DNA of 42,911 bases, taken from Sphaerochaeta sp. (GTDB taxonomy: Bacteria; Spirochaetota; Spirochaetia; Sphaerochaetales; Sphaerochaetaceae). The notes beneath the pieces were generated by a model, which ran no database searches, was not told where the DNA came from, and saw nothing but the letters and a program-made list of their open reading frames with translations. Positions 26,356 to 35,386 of the stretch are shown in pieces. A program made the position numbers and the translations under genes. How positions within the stretch are numbered: the stretch's first letter is position 1; each line of letters opens with the position of its first letter. The DNA is taken from the NCBI GenBank assembly GCA_016342655.1, contig JAEINL010000029.1:1-42911 (forward strand). The letters run 5' to 3'.

Positions 26356-26820
26356 CGAAATAAGGGGTTGAACAACCGTTCTGCATATGACCAACGCATA
26401 GATGAGATAAGCTCACCATCCAATAGGACAGAAGTCCTAGGAGTCCTGGTGATGGACATCAATGATCTGAAGGTCATCAACGACACAAAAGGGCACAAGG
26501 AAGGAGATATCGCATTGAAGGATTTCACCTCATGCATCCTCAAGCTTTTGCCTGAAAATGCTGAGGTGTTTCGCATCGGCGGGGATGAGTTTGTAGCCTT
26601 CATCCCCACTATCATGGATGACCGTCTGGAACAGCTGGCCACTACCATTACGGAGTTCTTCAAAGCCAGAAAAACTACGTACACAGTGGCAGTCGGATGG
26701 TCCCTGTACATTCCCAGAAAGAAAGAGAAGTTCATCAATATCATACATAGTGCCGACAGTTCCATGTACCTATGCAAAGCAATTATGAAGCAACAGAGAG
26801 TTGTCAATCTTGACTCTTAG
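26356..26820 (+). pseudogene. GGDEF domain fragment of the broken diguanylate cyclase
   Basis: The frame opens with GLNNRSAYDQRI, the normal beginning of a GGDEF domain, and contains VLVMDINDLKVINDTKGH and the intact active-site motif FRIGGDEFVAF. It runs on to SADSSMYLCKAIMKQQR and a stop. The catalytic half is thus complete but its 5' end is cut by the transposase remnant, and no good start codon or ribosome binding site exists (the first candidate is TTG 26368). Expression as a free domain cannot be excluded, but it would lack its sensor and membrane part. Confidence 0.75.
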
Positions 26821-26859
26821 GAGGGTATACTGCATCCTTTATGCATATTGGAGAATCTT

Positions 26860-27786
26860 ATGAAACGATCCATTCTTATTTCACTGCTTTTACTTATCTT
26901 GCTCGTACCCCTTGTAGCTAACACTGACGAAAACACCACGGTAGCAGAAAGCGAATCTTTAGCCCTCTCCAGTACAGAAGAGCCACCTGTCATCACAGAG
27001 AACGAAGAGAGTGGCACTCCCATAGAGGTATTTGAAGAGCAAATCCCCCAAAATGAAGAACTCTCTTTTGGTAAGGATGTGGGTATTATTCCTGCCGGAA
27101 ACACCACAGTCTCCGGGGTAAATGGATATATCGTAATCCCTAGTGCAGAACCAGTACCTGGTGGGAAAGGAACAAGCATCACTACCGGCTACTCGGGGAT
27201 TTTCTCGACCGATGTATATGCCCATGTACCATTTGTCCAACTGGGATTTTCAGATATGGCAGAAGTCAGCCTCGCAGTCGACATAGATACAAAGTCCGAT
27301 CTCTTGCTCAATGTCAAGTGGCGGTTCTCCCATCGTAATGGGACGTCCTTGGCAGTAGGGATAGTAGGCCAGCTTATCGATGTGGCAAATGCAAAGGACC
27401 TTGCGGCCCAACTCTACTTCGCTTCCACGTTCTTTAGCTCCATCATGGACTTCCCCTCAAAAACCACTGTTCTGCTGGGATATACCTTCCACAAGGACCT
27501 CAATACCAATATTGACTTTGGCATTGCATTCCAGACCCCCTTCTTTCCCTCTGCCTTCAAGGAAAAGGTGTTCTTTCTCCTAGACTTCGGCAACGTATCC
27601 TATAGCATCAGCCCTTCTGCAGGAGATGCTGAAAACAGAGGCCTCGTTAACGTTGGTTTGCGTATGGTTCCCCTAAAAGTCCTCAATTCAGTCTATCTTA
27701 CAGCTGACATACGGGCCCTTGACCTCTTTGACCATAAGGGACGGGCTTTGAGCCTAGGCTTTTCTCTCGCCTTCAGGCCAGACTAA
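26860..27786 (+). CDS. Hypothetical exported, outer-membrane beta-barrel-like protein
   Basis: The start is ATG 26860, 6 bases after GGAG; the frame also has a TTG four codons upstream. Residues 1-20 are a signal peptide (KRSILISLLLLILLVPLVA). About 45 acidic residues follow (ENTTVAESES..., EENEES-type), then from about residue 75 alternating hydrophobic strands such as GYIVIPSAEP, YAHVPFVQLGF and FGIAFQTPFF, ending in LGFSLAFRPD. The alternating pattern and aromatic ends suggest a small beta-barrel in the outer membrane. No family name can be given. The gene converges on pyruvate kinase. Confidence 0.6.
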   Translation: MKRSILISLLLLILLVPLVANTDENTTVAESESLALSSTEEPPVITENEESGTPIEVFEEQIPQNEELSFGKDVGIIPAGNTTVSGVNGYIVIPSAEPVPGGKGTSITTGYSGIFSTDVYAHVPFVQLGFSDMAEVSLAVDIDTKSDLLLNVKWRFSHRNGTSLAVGIVGQLIDVANAKDLAAQLYFASTFFSSIMDFPSKTTVLLGYTFHKDLNTNIDFGIAFQTPFFPSAFKEKVFFLLDFGNVSYSISPSAGDAENRGLVNVGLRMVPLKVLNSVYLTADIRALDLFDHKGRALSLGFSLAFRPD

Positions 27787-27823
27787 CTATGAATTCTCTC
27801 GTTTTTACTTGTCATGAGATGAG

Positions 27824-27849
27824 ACGGCCCCCACACATGTGGAGGCCGT
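27824..27849. terminator. Candidate bidirectional terminator hairpin
   Basis: ACGGCC-C-CCACA...TGTGG-A-GGCCGT forms a GC-rich stem in the 95 bases between the convergent barrel-protein and pyruvate kinase genes. The U-runs on either side are weak, so termination efficiency is uncertain. Confidence 0.5.
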
Positions 27850-27881
27850 TCCTATATTCTCTCAAGCTACATGACCAAGAG

Positions 27882-29336
27882 TTACTCGAACTCAAAGACC
27901 TTGATCATATTGGTCTTTCCAGCACTGCCTACAGGAACCCCTGCAGTTATCACCACAGAATCACCTTTCTTGACATACCCATTCTCCTCCAAATAATACG
28001 GGGCATAGGCAAGCAAGGAGTCCACACTCTTTTGCTCATCAATGAGGATCGGGGTTACCCCCCAGGACAGGGCAAGTCTCTGAACCACCGTTTTATCAGG
28101 ACAAAAAGCGAGAATAGGGACACTGGGACGGAACTTTGATATGAGGCGCGCAGTACTTCCGGACTGGGTAAAACAAGCGATAAAGGAGGCCTGGACAGAA
28201 AGTGCCAATTCCCTTGTAGCAAACCCTACAGCCTCTGTCCGCGTCTGTTTCTTCCTTGGTATCGAACTATCTCCGGAATGAAGTTGATTGAAGACCAATC
28301 GCTGAAAATCATTGCTACGTTCAGTAAGGAGGACAATTCTACTCATCGTAAGCACAGCCTGCAAGGGATATTCCCCTGCTGCAGTCTCCCCTGAAAGCAT
28401 GACTGCACTGGTACCGTCAAGGACAGCATTCGCCACGTCATTAGTCTCTGCCCTCGTGGGACGTGCGTTATGCATCATCGACTCGAGCATCTGCGTCGCA
28501 GTGATGACAGGCACCCCGTATGCTATGCAGGTACGGATAATAGATTTCTGGATGAGAGGGACCTCTTCTGCAGGAACCTCCACCCCAAGGTCTCCCCGGG
28601 CTATCATGATAACGCTTGACTGCTCGATGATGGAATCCAAAGCGGTTACAGCCTCGGGTTTCTCAATTTTGGCTATGATGGGTATGGTACGGCCGAACTT
28701 CTTCTGCATGAAGGTCTTCAGAGCTTTGACATCTTCTGCACTGCGTACAAAAGAGAGAGCCACATAATCCAAGTCATTCTCAAAAGCAAAGGACAGGTCC
28801 TTCTCATCCTTCTCGGTAAAGGAACTGAGATGCATCAAAGGTACTTTAGGGAGATTTACCCCCTTTCTGGGAAGTATGACTCCGTCCTCAACGAAGGTGC
28901 AGTGGATGTCGGTATCCTCAATCTTTTCAACGACTAGGGAAACCAGCCCATCATTGATGAGAATCTGACTCCCTACAAGGACCTCCTGGTGCAGATAGGG
29001 GTAGTCGATGCTGATTCGCTCTTTGGTCCCAAGGCAGGGCTTGGTTGATATGATAAGGCTCTCCCCTTTTTCAAATGATAAAGAAGGCTCTGCGAGCTGC
29101 CCTACCCTGATCTTCGGGCCCTGGAGGTCCATAAAGATAGTAATGGGAATTCCCAGTTTTTCAGAAACAGAACGGGCCCTGTCATAACGCACTTGCTGTT
29201 CTGCAGCATTACCATGACTAAAGTTCAACCTAAGCACCCGTGCCCCACCCTTGATGATGGACATGATGGCTTCCATCGATTCTGATGCTGGTCCGATAGT
29301 CGCAACAATTTTGGTATAGGTTCCCTGTATGAGCAT
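27882..29336 (-). CDS. pyk: Pyruvate kinase
   Basis: A 484-residue cytosolic enzyme of lower glycolysis that converts phosphoenolpyruvate and ADP to pyruvate and ATP. The TIM-barrel domain starts KIVATIGPAS and RLNFSHGN (residues ~9-43). MDLQGPKIRVG opens the B domain. The signature IMIARGDLGVEVPAEEV with IIAKIEKPEA gives the catalytic lysine and Mg2+-binding Glu and Asp. The C-terminal allosteric domain is present from about residue 355. AAGGGGG lies 6-10 bases upstream of ATG 29336. It is transcribed alone, divergent from the RND operon, and shows no abnormality. Confidence 0.97.
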   Translation of the reverse strand: MLIQGTYTKIVATIGPASESMEAIMSIIKGGARVLRLNFSHGNAAEQQVRYDRARSVSEKLGIPITIFMDLQGPKIRVGQLAEPSLSFEKGESLIISTKPCLGTKERISIDYPYLHQEVLVGSQILINDGLVSLVVEKIEDTDIHCTFVEDGVILPRKGVNLPKVPLMHLSSFTEKDEKDLSFAFENDLDYVALSFVRSAEDVKALKTFMQKKFGRTIPIIAKIEKPEAVTALDSIIEQSSVIMIARGDLGVEVPAEEVPLIQKSIIRTCIAYGVPVITATQMLESMMHNARPTRAETNDVANAVLDGTSAVMLSGETAAGEYPLQAVLTMSRIVLLTERSNDFQRLVFNQLHSGDSSIPRKKQTRTEAVGFATRELALSVQASFIACFTQSGSTARLISKFRPSVPILAFCPDKTVVQRLALSWGVTPILIDEQKSVDSLLAYAPYYLEENGYVKKGDSVVITAGVPVGSAGKTNMIKVFEFE

Positions 29337-29493
29337 ACTAGCCCCCTTATGCTTCTATCATCCTGCATAACCCTACATTTGTAAAGTTTTCTTCAATCAC
29401 CCTAACGGGTGAGCTTGAATTAATCCTCTCTAGGTAGACAAATCATCTACGAAGGCGATACCTAACAGCATACCAAAGTCCTATCATTTGGAT

Positions 29494-31956
29494 ATGAAAG
29501 AAAGAAAGACCAAAGACCTGCTGCTTGTCGCAGCAATATTGTTGCTCAGCATACTCTCCCTGATGCAAATCGGGAAGCTCCACATCGACAGCTCTACCAA
29601 TGCATTTATCCCCCAGGAAGCCCCAGTAGTGCAGACAAATAATGAGATTGAAGAGGCGTTTGGCTCTCTGGATCTCATAGTGGTCAATCTCTACAGCAAG
29701 GATTCTTCGATGCTTGATGCGTCCTCTCTCTCTGTCCTGGACAAGGTCACCAGTGCAATAGAGCCTCTCGATTTCAGTTTCTCAGTAACGTCGCTGACCA
29801 ATACCGACCATCTGGGCAGTTCAGATGAAGGTTTGCTGGTGCAAAAGCTCTACGACCCGACTGAAACAGATGCACTGAGTAACCTGAAGACACGTCTTGG
29901 TGAGTGGGGAGACCTCTATGAAGGCAACCTCATATCAAGGGACAGGACTATGGCGTCGATTATTGTGGAGGCTGTAGTAGGCGCTGACATGTCGGTGTTG
30001 CTCGATCAGATCAAGGCTGAAATTGCAACGATAGATATTGAGCCTCTCAAAGTCTCTATGATAGGGCTACCTGTAGTCACCGATACAATAGAACAGAGTT
30101 TGCTTACCGACCTGGCAATCCTTGCACCTATAGTCGGCCTGCTTATCATCATCGTCCTTTTATTTTCCTTTGGCAGGTTCCGATCTGTCATTATCTCCCT
30201 ACTCTGCCTGGCAATCACTGCAAGTCTCATGTTGGGCCTTATGGCTGTGTTGCAGCTTACCATCACCATGGCCACCATGCTCGTACCGGTGTTAATCCTG
30301 ATAGTAGGAAGCGCCTATACCATCCATATTCTCAGCCACTTCTACGAAGAGGCTTCTAACTCTGTGGAGGGGAAGACCCAGGAAGGGCGGGAGCAAATCA
30401 TCACTACAATAGTGACGAGAAACCGCAATCCCCTGATTATGGCAGGGGCCACCACTGCAGCAGGGTTCCTTGCCCAGCTTACCAGTCCTTTAGCCCCCTT
30501 CAGAACCTTTGGTCTTCTTTGTGCGATCGGGGTCTTCCTTTCTCAACTCTCGGCTCTATATCTCCTGCCTGCCTTGCTTCGCATCTTCTATGCGAACACA
30601 ACGGTAGAGAAGAAAAGCAAAAAGGCCCGTGAAAAATTCGACCCTTCGGGCATCTTTATCTATATCGCTTCAAAACAGGGCAAGCTCCTCATTGCTCTTT
30701 CGATAGCATGTATTGTGGCTACGCTTCTGCTTATCCCTCATATCCGAACAGGAACCAATATGCTGGCCTTCTTCAAACCCTCTTCACAGCTTGTACAGGA
30801 CACCAAGCTCTACAACAGCAAGATGCAAGGTAGTGGCATCCTTACCGTCATGATACAGAAGGACAGCAAGACAACCATCCTCCAACCATCATTCCTTACT
30901 TCATTGGACGAGTTTTCCCAAAGTCTGGAAGAGCGTCCTGAGGTGGGGGGAGTGCACAGCATCATCCCCTTCATTAAGCGGATGAACCAGATTATGGGAC
31001 CTCAGCGGGGAGAAGCCCTCCAGACAGAAGAGGCTATGCCCGACTTTGATTTTTTCGGCGGATCATTCGGCGCTGTGGAGGAAGAGCATTCCTCAGATGA
31101 AATAAGAGGGGAAAGCCCCGTCATCGCCCAAGATGGCAGCTACTATGAGATACCCTCTGACCCAGCAAAGTATGGGCTACAGACTGAAGAGGAGCTGAGC
31201 CAGCTCATAACCCAGTACCTATTGCTGTATAGTGGAAACCTAGGAAAGTTCATCAATGATCCTATCGAGCCAGACTCACTCCTGATGACCATCAGCCTCC
31301 TGAAGACTGACACTCCGACTTTGAGAAACATTACAAACACCATTGAAGAACACTTCAAGGGCACCCTCCCTCCTGGCTGGACAATGAAGATCGGCGGAGG
31401 CGAGGCGATAAGCCTAGCCCTTACCGAGCTGGTCACCAAATCTCAGATTTACTCCCTCTTTGGGGCTCTCATCATAGTTTGGATCTTGTTGCTCTTGCTC
31501 TTCCGTTCATTCAAGTTGGCAACCCTGGGCCTCATCCCCTGTGTGTTTGCGCTCATGGGAGTCTTTGCCTCCATGGCAATCTTTGCTATCGAACTTGATA
31601 TCATCACCAGCCTGCTTGCAGCCTTGGCCATTGGCATCGGGGTGGACTATGCAATTCACCTGATAGCGGCCTATGTGAGGCTCGGATTACTAGTTGCGCA
31701 AAGTGAGGTATTCACCGAGGTGATGAAGACAACAGGTAAGGCTATCCTCATCAACGCCGCTTCTGTGACGCTTGGCTTTTCGGGCTTGCTGTTCAGCCGA
31801 TTCACTCCCATATCACGTATGGGACTCCTGTTCTGTATCGCGATGGTGTTCGCATCGTTGAGCAGCCTTACCATCTTGCCTGCCTTGCTCCGTCACATCA
31901 AACCAAAGAACAATATGCTCATCTCTGAAACAACAGACTCAAGGAGAATCTCATAA
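29494..31956 (+). CDS. RND/MMPL superfamily exporter
   Basis: An 820-residue inner-membrane transporter of the COG1033 type. It has two repeated halves, each with one helix, a large periplasmic loop and five further helices: the first at about 8-365 with IVGSAYTIHILSHFYEEA, the second at about 400-815 with GIGVDYAIHLIAAY. Those two motifs are the conserved fourth-helix segments of the family. ATG 29494 (MKERKTKD) is preferred over a TTG two codons upstream; the ribosome binding site is poor. A dyad TCACCC-taac-GGGTGA (29397-29412) lies in the upstream gap. It is the first gene of an operon with a LolA-like protein and a beta-barrel protein, suggesting lipid or lipoprotein movement across the envelope. 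Confidence 0.88.
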   Translation: MKERKTKDLLLVAAILLLSILSLMQIGKLHIDSSTNAFIPQEAPVVQTNNEIEEAFGSLDLIVVNLYSKDSSMLDASSLSVLDKVTSAIEPLDFSFSVTSLTNTDHLGSSDEGLLVQKLYDPTETDALSNLKTRLGEWGDLYEGNLISRDRTMASIIVEAVVGADMSVLLDQIKAEIATIDIEPLKVSMIGLPVVTDTIEQSLLTDLAILAPIVGLLIIIVLLFSFGRFRSVIISLLCLAITASLMLGLMAVLQLTITMATMLVPVLILIVGSAYTIHILSHFYEEASNSVEGKTQEGREQIITTIVTRNRNPLIMAGATTAAGFLAQLTSPLAPFRTFGLLCAIGVFLSQLSALYLLPALLRIFYANTTVEKKSKKAREKFDPSGIFIYIASKQGKLLIALSIACIVATLLLIPHIRTGTNMLAFFKPSSQLVQDTKLYNSKMQGSGILTVMIQKDSKTTILQPSFLTSLDEFSQSLEERPEVGGVHSIIPFIKRMNQIMGPQRGEALQTEEAMPDFDFFGGSFGAVEEEHSSDEIRGESPVIAQDGSYYEIPSDPAKYGLQTEEELSQLITQYLLLYSGNLGKFINDPIEPDSLLMTISLLKTDTPTLRNITNTIEEHFKGTLPPGWTMKIGGGEAISLALTELVTKSQIYSLFGALIIVWILLLLLFRSFKLATLGLIPCVFALMGVFASMAIFAIELDIITSLLAALAIGIGVDYAIHLIAAYVRLGLLVAQSEVFTEVMKTTGKAILINAASVTLGFSGLLFSRFTPISRMGLLFCIAMVFASLSSLTILPALLRHIKPKNNMLISETTDSRRIS

Positions 31957-32720
31957 TGAAAAAAACCCTTCCTATCATACTTGCCTTAGTACTGACAATG
32001 CTTTTTCCTATCACAGCGGCACCACAACCACAACAGATCATGGATAAGGTCATGGAAGTGCAGAACAGTGAAAGCTCTGCCTTGGATCTGGCTCTTACCC
32101 TCATAGATACAGGAGGACAGGAACGCACAAGAAGACTGCAGACGCTCTCCCTCACAGAGAATGGAAGGACCTCCTCCCTTACTGTATTCCTCTCACCCTC
32201 CAGTGTAAAAAATACCCGCTTTCTCTCAGTTGAGAACGAACAGGGTAAGACAGACCAGTGGATCTACCTCCCTGCCCTCAAGAGGGTAAAGCGCATTGCA
32301 GCCAATGAGGAGGGAGGATCCTTCATGGGTAGTGATTTCTCCTATGCTGACATGGCTTCTACCACCTATGAATCTGATGAGGCTACCCATACCCTGCTTG
32401 AGGAGAGTGCGACAACCTATGTTGTAAGGTCGGTTCCTTTTGACAGGTCGACCTATGGTAAGACAGAGACAACCGTCGACAAGGATACCTATCTCCCCTT
32501 GCAGGTGGACTTCTATGCAAAAGATGGCATAACCCTGGAAAAACAGCTTGTAACTCAACAGATAGAACAGATGCATGGCAAATGGATATCTAAGGTCATA
32601 ACCATGACCACCATCGCTAGTGGCCACAGCACCAAAATCGAGATCCTCCAGGCCCAGTACGACATTGCCATGAACAGTAACTACTTCACCACCAGATTCC
32701 TTGAAACCGGGAGGCCATAA
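31956..32720 (+). CDS. LolA-like outer membrane lipoprotein-sorting protein
   Basis: A 254-residue periplasmic protein with signal peptide at residues 1-22 (KKTLPIILALVLTMLFPITA) and a mature part of the COG2834 type. This is a LolA/LppX-like half-barrel that carries lipids or lipidated proteins. Diagnostic segments are QQIMDKVMEVQNSESS, the QWIYLPALKRVKRI strand pair and GSFMGSDFSYADM, found in relatives next to RND/MMPL exporters. The ATG overlaps the exporter's stop codon in TAATG, so the two are translationally coupled. It probably passes substrate from the exporter to the outer membrane barrel encoded next. Cargo unknown. Confidence 0.85.
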   Translation: MKKTLPIILALVLTMLFPITAAPQPQQIMDKVMEVQNSESSALDLALTLIDTGGQERTRRLQTLSLTENGRTSSLTVFLSPSSVKNTRFLSVENEQGKTDQWIYLPALKRVKRIAANEEGGSFMGSDFSYADMASTTYESDEATHTLLEESATTYVVRSVPFDRSTYGKTETTVDKDTYLPLQVDFYAKDGITLEKQLVTQQIEQMHGKWISKVITMTTIASGHSTKIEILQAQYDIAMNSNYFTTRFLETGRP

Positions 32721-34012
32721 TGAAACGTGTACTACTCGTGGTCCTAACCATCAGCTTGCTCGCAGGGAACCTCTTTGCCTTTGCAGGCTTTGATGACATA
32801 TTCGCTCCGGAAACCGTTGGAGAAGAAGAACCAGCAAACAAGATGAGCATCTCACTCTCAGGTTCGGCAGGAGCCACTGTCGGGGTATATTTCGATGACC
32901 AGGTTTTCTCTGAGCAGCTTCTGAGACTAAATCTCCTCGCTGACAGTCCGTCCTTTACATCAGAAGCTGCTCTCTTTTTTGACGCACAAGAGGGCAAGCT
33001 GGGTGCAGACACCATCTCGGTGACCTCCTTCTTTGACTGGGGCTTCATCAAGGCAGGCCTTCTCAAGGAAGAGTGGGGATCAGGGGATGGTGTGCACGTA
33101 GTAGATGTACTCAATGCCTTTGACTACTCCAAGGGGATTTCTGATGATATCTTCAGCATGAAGAGAGCAGAATTCATGGTCACATCCACCATCTACAAGG
33201 ACCAGAGTTCCTTACAGCTCTACCTTAAGCCGACGTATACTCCGGGGCTTGCTTCCATGGAAAAAACTGGAGACAGATGGTCCTTACTCCCTGCTAATTT
33301 TTCCACATTGACAATCAATGATCCTCCCAAAACTGACTCTTTGGAATATGTCCAGTTCGGGGCCCGCGGAAGAACCAGCATCGGGGGTGCTGACCTTGGA
33401 CTGCTATACTATAAGGGTCACATGGCACAGCCAGGTTTCAAACCAGAAGCTGCCACCCCTCCAAACTACATAGATACCGTTTACACCCCCTACCAACTCT
33501 TCGGCTCTGAAGCGACCTATATACTTGGGCAGTTCACCTTCATGGCAGAGCTCGGGTACATGCTCAGCAAGGATACAAAGGGAACCGACCCAACGCTCTA
33601 CAACAGCAAATGGGTCTACCTTGGCGGGGTAAGCTATCTTGAACCTACCAGTCAACTGTATCTATCCATTATGTACAATGGGCATTTCATAGAACATTAT
33701 GCCCTGTTCAAGAACAATCCTTTGGATGTGGATTATGGTCAGGCCTTCGACAACAAGGCCTATGGGAATACCCTCACCTTTGCAATGGAGATGCCTCTTT
33801 TCCGTGAGCGGGTACACGTGCGCCTGGGCTCTACCTACCAGATTGAGACAGAGGGCTTTGCCCTGTTGCCCTCCCTTCGTTGGCAGGTGAGTGATGACCT
33901 AAAGCTTGAGTGTAAGGCTGTAATCTATGGAACGTTGGGGTCTAAGGCCAGCCTCTTCAAGACGTGGGAGGATAACGATTATCTGACTATTGGTATGACA
34001 CACTACTTCTAA
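32720..34012 (+). CDS. Outer-membrane beta-barrel protein of the RND-LolA operon
   Basis: A 430-residue exported protein with signal peptide KRVLLVVLTISLLAGNLFAFA. The mature region consists of many short amphipathic strands ending in aromatic residues (GATVGVYFD, FDWGFIKAGLLKEEWGSG, GLLYYKGH, LGSTYQIE) and finishes DYLTIGMTHYF, with the terminal Phe typical of outer membrane barrels. The strand GFIKAGLLKEEWGSGDG resembles DUF1302-like proteins that accompany RND/LolA pairs. It overlaps the upstream gene by one base (TAATG) and has GGGAGG ahead of the start. It likely acts as the outer-membrane acceptor or channel of the three-protein system. Confidence 0.75.
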   Translation: MKRVLLVVLTISLLAGNLFAFAGFDDIFAPETVGEEEPANKMSISLSGSAGATVGVYFDDQVFSEQLLRLNLLADSPSFTSEAALFFDAQEGKLGADTISVTSFFDWGFIKAGLLKEEWGSGDGVHVVDVLNAFDYSKGISDDIFSMKRAEFMVTSTIYKDQSSLQLYLKPTYTPGLASMEKTGDRWSLLPANFSTLTINDPPKTDSLEYVQFGARGRTSIGGADLGLLYYKGHMAQPGFKPEAATPPNYIDTVYTPYQLFGSEATYILGQFTFMAELGYMLSKDTKGTDPTLYNSKWVYLGGVSYLEPTSQLYLSIMYNGHFIEHYALFKNNPLDVDYGQAFDNKAYGNTLTFAMEMPLFRERVHVRLGSTYQIETEGFALLPSLRWQVSDDLKLECKAVIYGTLGSKASLFKTWEDNDYLTIGMTHYF

Positions 34013-34066
34013 ATCCTACCATTGAGGGGATGAGTGTGGTAGAATCCTCTTGTGGAGGATCGGATA

Positions 34067-35008
34067 GTGTTCATCATCGGAGATATTCTGCTTTTTCTGA
34101 CTACCGCGCTCGTATTTTCCATAACATGCCTCTGTGTCCTCTTGCATGTTCGCTCAAGGGACAGCTATACACGAGGATTCTTGGCTTTCCTGATCCCCTT
34201 ATGCTTACAGATGTTCCTGACGATGCTCTATGCATACATACCCCGAGTCTATCCTCCTGAACTGCTTACTGGCGATATCTATAGGTATTTCTGCCTCTCT
34301 GCAACACTTGTATCGATATTCCTTACGACACTGATGCTGTTTACCATGAGCCGTTATCTCATATCGCTTCTACCCGCAACAGAGAAGGAGAAAAGTCTGG
34401 GAAAAACCATACTAGGTTTTCTCATCCTTGCTTTCCTGATTCTCAGCCTACTTATCATTATTGGTAGGAGCGAGGGGGATTGGATATATGCAATGGACCT
34501 CACTTTCTCCTATCACCTCTTCAGTGGCAGCGTATTTATGATACTCCATGGCTTCACCTCGCTCTACTACCGGAAAAAAGCACAGGGCTGGGAACAGGAG
34601 AGGCTGCTGACTGGTATCAGCGCCACCTTTATTCCCTTGCTGGTACTCTTTCCTCTCGATATGATTTTTTTCTGGAACCATGCCTTCAAGTTCACCTATC
34701 TCAGTTTCGCTGCTTTCGCAGTCTACCTCTACTATTTCATCAGCAGAAGATACTTTCTCACCTACGAAGCGGTACATGAAAATACGGTTTCACTTCAAAC
34801 AGAATTTCTACAAGAGCATGAGGTATCAAATCGGGAGCAGGAGATCATAGCCTTACTCATCAAAGGGTTGAGCAACCATGAAATCGCTGAGAAGCTCTTC
34901 ATCTCCCCAAACACAGTCAAGACTCATATCAAGAATATCTATGCAAAGCTTGGGGTCTCCAACAGAGTGTTGCTCTTTTCTCTATTACAGAAAAAATCAA
35001 AGCCCTAA
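34067..35008 (+). CDS. Membrane-bound LuxR-type transcriptional regulator
   Basis: The start is set at GTG 34067 because GGAGG stands 8 bases before it; a GTG five codons upstream has no ribosome binding site. The 313-residue product has about seven hydrophobic segments in residues 1-235 (for example GDILLFLTTALVFSITCLCV and ILGFLILAFLILSLLIII). A C-terminal helix-turn-helix follows at ~245-310: SNREQEIIALLIKGLSNHEI and SPNTVKTHIKNIYAKLGVSN, the GerE/LuxR signature. It likely senses a membrane or envelope signal and binds DNA directly. Its position 54 bases after the RND-LolA-barrel operon makes that operon a candidate target. Its end overlaps that of the convergent Fur-family gene by 12 bases. 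Confidence 0.85.
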   Translation: MFIIGDILLFLTTALVFSITCLCVLLHVRSRDSYTRGFLAFLIPLCLQMFLTMLYAYIPRVYPPELLTGDIYRYFCLSATLVSIFLTTLMLFTMSRYLISLLPATEKEKSLGKTILGFLILAFLILSLLIIIGRSEGDWIYAMDLTFSYHLFSGSVFMILHGFTSLYYRKKAQGWEQERLLTGISATFIPLLVLFPLDMIFFWNHAFKFTYLSFAAFAVYLYYFISRRYFLTYEAVHENTVSLQTEFLQEHEVSNREQEIIALLIKGLSNHEIAEKLFISPNTVKTHIKNIYAKLGVSNRVLLFSLLQKKSKP

Positions 35009-35386
35009 CTCTTGTTTACACCGCTGGCAAATGCCTGTGAGGAAGAAGGTGTGGTCATGAACGATGAAGGCATGCTTCTCTTCAAACTGTCGCACCTGCT
35101 CAGCATAAAAACATCCGCCCAAGTCTATAAACCGATGGCAATGCTTGCAATGGAACCAGTGATGGTGCTCAGTCCCCTCCTTGGAGGAGTAATAGCGTTC
35201 AGTCCCATGTTCACTACAGTGCAGGATGAACGAAGATGCAAGATTGTTATCCTCTAGGTAGTGTAGGTTCCTGTAGACTGTGGCAGGGTCACAGAAGTCA
35301 CCCAGTTGTTTGGCGAGTACAGAGACAGAGACGGGCTCTTGTGCATTCTCCAAAGCCTTGAGGATTGCTTTCCTAGCCTTTGTCAT
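34997..35386 (-). CDS. zur: Fur-family metalloregulator, probable zinc regulator (Zur)
   Basis: A 129-residue Fur-family repressor. The winged-helix part has DPATVYRNLHYLEDNNLA (residues ~34-51), the DNA-reading helix. The metal-binding part has HHHWFHCKHCHRFIDLGG with one Cys pair and a C-terminal CQRC that together would form the structural zinc site. The start is ATG 35386 (MTKARKAI), not an earlier codon inside the transporter gene. It is the last gene of the znuA-znuC-znuB operon, overlapping znuB by 14 bases, which makes zinc the most likely metal, although manganese or iron regulators are built similarly. It probably binds the dyads at 38010-38046. Confidence 0.8.
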   Translation of the reverse strand: MTKARKAILKALENAQEPVSVSVLAKQLGDFCDPATVYRNLHYLEDNNLASSFILHCSEHGTERYYSSKEGTEHHHWFHCKHCHRFIDLGGCFYAEQVRQFEEKHAFIVHDHTFFLTGICQRCKQELGL

